7,628 nt of DNA, from positions 1 through 7,628 of the forward strand of contig ONXY01000047.1 of the NCBI GenBank assembly GCA_900321945.1. The letters are read 5' to 3'. This DNA comes from an uncultured Eubacteriales bacterium. Its GTDB lineage: Bacteria; Bacillota_A; Clostridia; Christensenellales; Aristaeellaceae. This document shows positions 5,742-7,628 of this stretch, piece after piece. Every line of letters starts with the position of its first letter. Within the stretch, counting starts at the first letter, position 1. A program made the position numbers and the translations under genes. Under the pieces are notes generated by a model. The model did no database searches. It was not told where the DNA came from and saw nothing but the letters and a program-made list of their open reading frames with translations.

Positions 5742-7607
5742 ATGACCCTGTCCGAATTGCAGTCCTTGACCGTCATACAGCTCCGCAAGATCGCGCGCGA
5801 GCAGAATATCGTGCTGGGCGCCGGCGTGGATAAAGCCGCGATAATCGCAAAAATCGCCGCGAAGCTCGGCATCTCCGTCGAGCCCGAACAGCAGTCTTTC
5901 CTGGATGCCGTTCCGGAAGAAACGGTATCCGGCGCGGCCGCTTCCCCGGAGGAAGAGAATCAGGAGCCGGAGCCTGTCCGGAAAGAGGAGGAGGCTCCCG
6001 TTCCCGAGATACGAGTAAGCGCTCCTTCGCCCGCCCCCGTCAGGGAAGAGCCTGCCGAGCCCCGATTCCAGGCGGCATGGCACAGTCCCGACTCCCCGCA
6101 GGCTCCTTCCCATGCCTGGCCTTCCTCAGGCGCGGGACGTCCCGCCTGGCAGAACACATCGCCTTCCGGCAGGCCCATCGTTCCGGAACAAAGAGCGTCC
6201 GCTCTCCGGCCCCATTCCTTCGGGCCCCGTTTCGGTCCGTCCGCGGCGGCTTCTCAGGACGGCGCAGCCGCGCCCGAGCCTGTAACGGCTTCGCCGGTTT
6301 CTCCCCTGCCCGATCACCGTGCCGGTTTCTCCGGTTCCTTCGGACCCCGCAGCGCCCCCTCCGTCTCCTCTCCCGCCGTTTCTGCGTCTCCGGTGCCGGA
6401 AAGCGCGCCCTCTCTGGCGGAAACGCCGTCGGGTGCTCCGAGTCTGGAGGAGCTGCTGGCCACCGGTGATTTCGAGGAGGGCAGCGGCATTCTCGAGCTG
6501 CATCCGGACGGTTACGGTTTTTTACGGGCCTCCAATTTCCTTCCTTCGTCCAGGGATATTTATGTTTCTATGGCTCAGATCCGCCGTTTTTCCCTGAGAA
6601 CCGGGGATCTGATCCGGGGGAAAATCCGTCCTCAGCGCGAGGGAGACAAGTATTCCGCCCTTCTGTATATTGATTCCGTAAACGATCTGTCCGAAGAGGA
6701 GGCGACCTCGCGCCCGTTCTTTGACGAGCTCACGCCCGTATACCCTTCGCGCAGAATGTCTCTGGAAGCGCAGAGCGGTCCTTCCGTTCCCTCGCTCCGT
6801 CTGATTGATCTGATCGCCCCGCTCGGATTCGGACAGAGAGCGCTGCTGCTCTGTCCGCCCGATACGGGAAAAAGGGAGCTGATGGCCGATTATGCCCGGA
6901 TGATCTGCTCAAACTATCCGGATGTGACCGTGCTGATCCTGCTGATCGACATTACGCCGGAGGACGTAACCGCCTTCAGGGAGTCCGTTCCCTGCCCGGT
7001 TCTCGCTTCCACCTTTGATCAGGCGCCGGAAGCGCATCTCCGTCTGACCGAGATGGTGGTCGAACGGGCCATGCGGCTCGTCGAACAGAAAAAGGATGTG
7101 GTCATACTCGCGGACAGCCTGACGCGTCTCGCAAAAATTTACACCACCGCCGCGGTTCAGCAGGGGCGCAGCGTCCCGGGCATGGTAAATCCCGCTTCGC
7201 TGCTGCGTGCTAAAAGGCTTTTCGGCGCGGCGCGTTCTGTGAAGGAAGGCGGATCCCTTACGGTAATCGCCGCCATGGACATACTGACGGGAAATAAAGT
7301 GGATGATTCCGTTGTTGAGGAATTCAAGGGTACGGCAAATATGGAACTCGTGCTGGACCAGATTGTCGCCCGCGCCGGCGTTTCCCCCGCCGTCAACCTT
7401 CAGCGCAGCTTTACGAAGAATTCCGATATCCTTCTGAACGACCAGCAGAAGGAAGGGCTTTCCCTGATGCGGCAGATGCTCGGTTCCACGACCTCGTCCG
7501 TGGCGATTACTCAGCTTCTCTCCATGATGGACAAGGCGCCGACCAACAGCGACCTCCTGCTGAAGATGAAAGACTGGTTTGCTCTGATGAGCAAATCAAA
7601 AGGATAA
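5742..7607 (+). CDS. rho: Rho-family transcription termination factor with degenerate ATPase site and long Pro/Ser/Ala-rich insertion
   Basis: Rho is a hexameric RNA-dependent ATPase that terminates transcription. At 621 aa this one is far longer than the ~420 aa of E. coli or B. subtilis. The ATG at 5742 is chosen because AGGAGG (5727-5732) lies 9 bases upstream and MTLSELQSLTVIQLRKIARE is a normal Rho_N start; a TTG at 5724 would overlap that site. Domains: Rho_N about 1-45; low-complexity Pro/Ser/Ala/Glu insertion about 50-235; cold-shock-like RNA-binding domain from about 246 with DGYGFLR (256-262) and 'IYVSMAQIRRFSLRTGD'; RecA-like ATPase about 340-621. GQR before the P-loop, K377, Walker B D458, 'FGAAR', FKGT and the C-terminal TN motif are kept. 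By hand alignment to E. coli Rho, K181 is D374, T185 is R378, E211 is I404, R212 is T405, R353 is G546 and arginine finger R366 is K559. ATP hydrolysis is therefore doubtful. Rho membership is certain; canonical termination activity is not. Confidence 0.9.
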   Translation: MTLSELQSLTVIQLRKIAREQNIVLGAGVDKAAIIAKIAAKLGISVEPEQQSFLDAVPEETVSGAAASPEEENQEPEPVRKEEEAPVPEIRVSAPSPAPVREEPAEPRFQAAWHSPDSPQAPSHAWPSSGAGRPAWQNTSPSGRPIVPEQRASALRPHSFGPRFGPSAAASQDGAAAPEPVTASPVSPLPDHRAGFSGSFGPRSAPSVSSPAVSASPVPESAPSLAETPSGAPSLEELLATGDFEEGSGILELHPDGYGFLRASNFLPSSRDIYVSMAQIRRFSLRTGDLIRGKIRPQREGDKYSALLYIDSVNDLSEEEATSRPFFDELTPVYPSRRMSLEAQSGPSVPSLRLIDLIAPLGFGQRALLLCPPDTGKRELMADYARMICSNYPDVTVLILLIDITPEDVTAFRESVPCPVLASTFDQAPEAHLRLTEMVVERAMRLVEQKKDVVILADSLTRLAKIYTTAAVQQGRSVPGMVNPASLLRAKRLFGAARSVKEGGSLTVIAAMDILTGNKVDDSVVEEFKGTANMELVLDQIVARAGVSPAVNLQRSFTKNSDILLNDQQKEGLSLMRQMLGSTTSSVAITQLLSMMDKAPTNSDLLLKMKDWFALMSKSKG

Positions 7608-7628
7608 AAAAACTGCCCCGCTTCAGGC
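7606..7628 (+). terminator. Possible first arm of a terminator after rho, cut by the window end
   Basis: Directly after the rho stop comes an A-run (7606-7612) and then CTGCCCCGC (7613-7621). This is how a bidirectional intrinsic terminator often starts, as an A-tract plus GC arm to be matched downstream by the GC arm complement and a T-tract. The second half is outside the window, so this is a guess from context. Confidence 0.3.

Noticed and set aside
6077..6469. 130-codon open frame inside the rho insertion (plus strand, another frame)
   Set aside because: It overlaps the GC-rich low-complexity part of rho, where stop codons are rare in every frame; the Arg-rich translation lacks motifs and no good ribosome binding site is seen.
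5742..7607. rho as a decaying pseudogene
   Set aside because: There is no internal stop or frameshift over 621 codons, the ribosome binding site is good, and domain-level motifs are conserved to the C-terminus; changes concentrate at functional sites.
1..7628. CRISPR arrays, tRNA/rRNA genes, insertion sequences, attachment sites
   Set aside because: No spaced direct repeats, cloverleaf, transposase or terminal inverted repeats were found on reading through both strands.

Overview
The window is moderately GC-rich, densely coded DNA with every credible gene on the + strand. The order prmA, rsmE, mtaB, hinT, rpsU is the classic Firmicutes (especially Clostridia) arrangement normally found downstream of dnaK-dnaJ. 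The bS21 sequence, the strong AGGAGG-type ribosome binding sites and the sigma-A-like promoters fit a clostridial bacterium of higher-than-usual GC. I cannot name the genus from sequence alone.

Region 1 (1-931) is the 3' part of a gene for an ABC-transporter solute-binding protein of the peptide/nickel/oligopeptide class (SBP_bac_5), cut by the window edge. It occupies the place where dnaJ would often be. Region 2 (951-4293) is a tight operon for modification of the translation machinery. It encodes PrmA (methylates ribosomal protein uL11), RsmE (16S rRNA m3U1498 methyltransferase), MtaB (tRNA ms2t6A37 methylthiotransferase) and a HinT-type HIT hydrolase. Gaps are 19, -1, 8 and 15 bases. Region 3 (4309-4629) is a self-contained rpsU unit: a near-consensus promoter just after hinT, a structured leader, a GTG-started 57-aa bS21 gene and a strong intrinsic terminator. 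Region 4 (4645-7607) has its own extended -10 promoter and drives two genes, a TRM11/UPF0020-like SAM-dependent methyltransferase of unknown target and a large Rho-family protein. The window stops in what may be the first arm of a terminator.

The most interesting item is the Rho-family protein. Its fold-defining motifs are kept: the Rho_N domain, the DGYGFLR RNA-binding motif, the GQR motif before the P-loop, the Walker B aspartate, FKGT and the C-terminal TN motif. Several residues needed for ATP hydrolysis in E. coli Rho are replaced: Walker A Thr185 to Arg, Lys181 to Asp, catalytic Glu211 to Ile, Arg212 to Thr, arginine finger Arg366 to Lys, and Arg353 to Gly. The Q-loop is also remodelled, and a Pro/Ser/Ala-rich insertion of roughly 190 residues separates the first two domains. 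The reading frame is intact, so it looks like a maintained but catalytically altered ('pseudo-ATPase') Rho rather than a decaying gene. A second item is the rpsU leader: a 10-bp hairpin whose loop can pair with the rpsU Shine-Dalgarno sequence, suggesting translational control of bS21.
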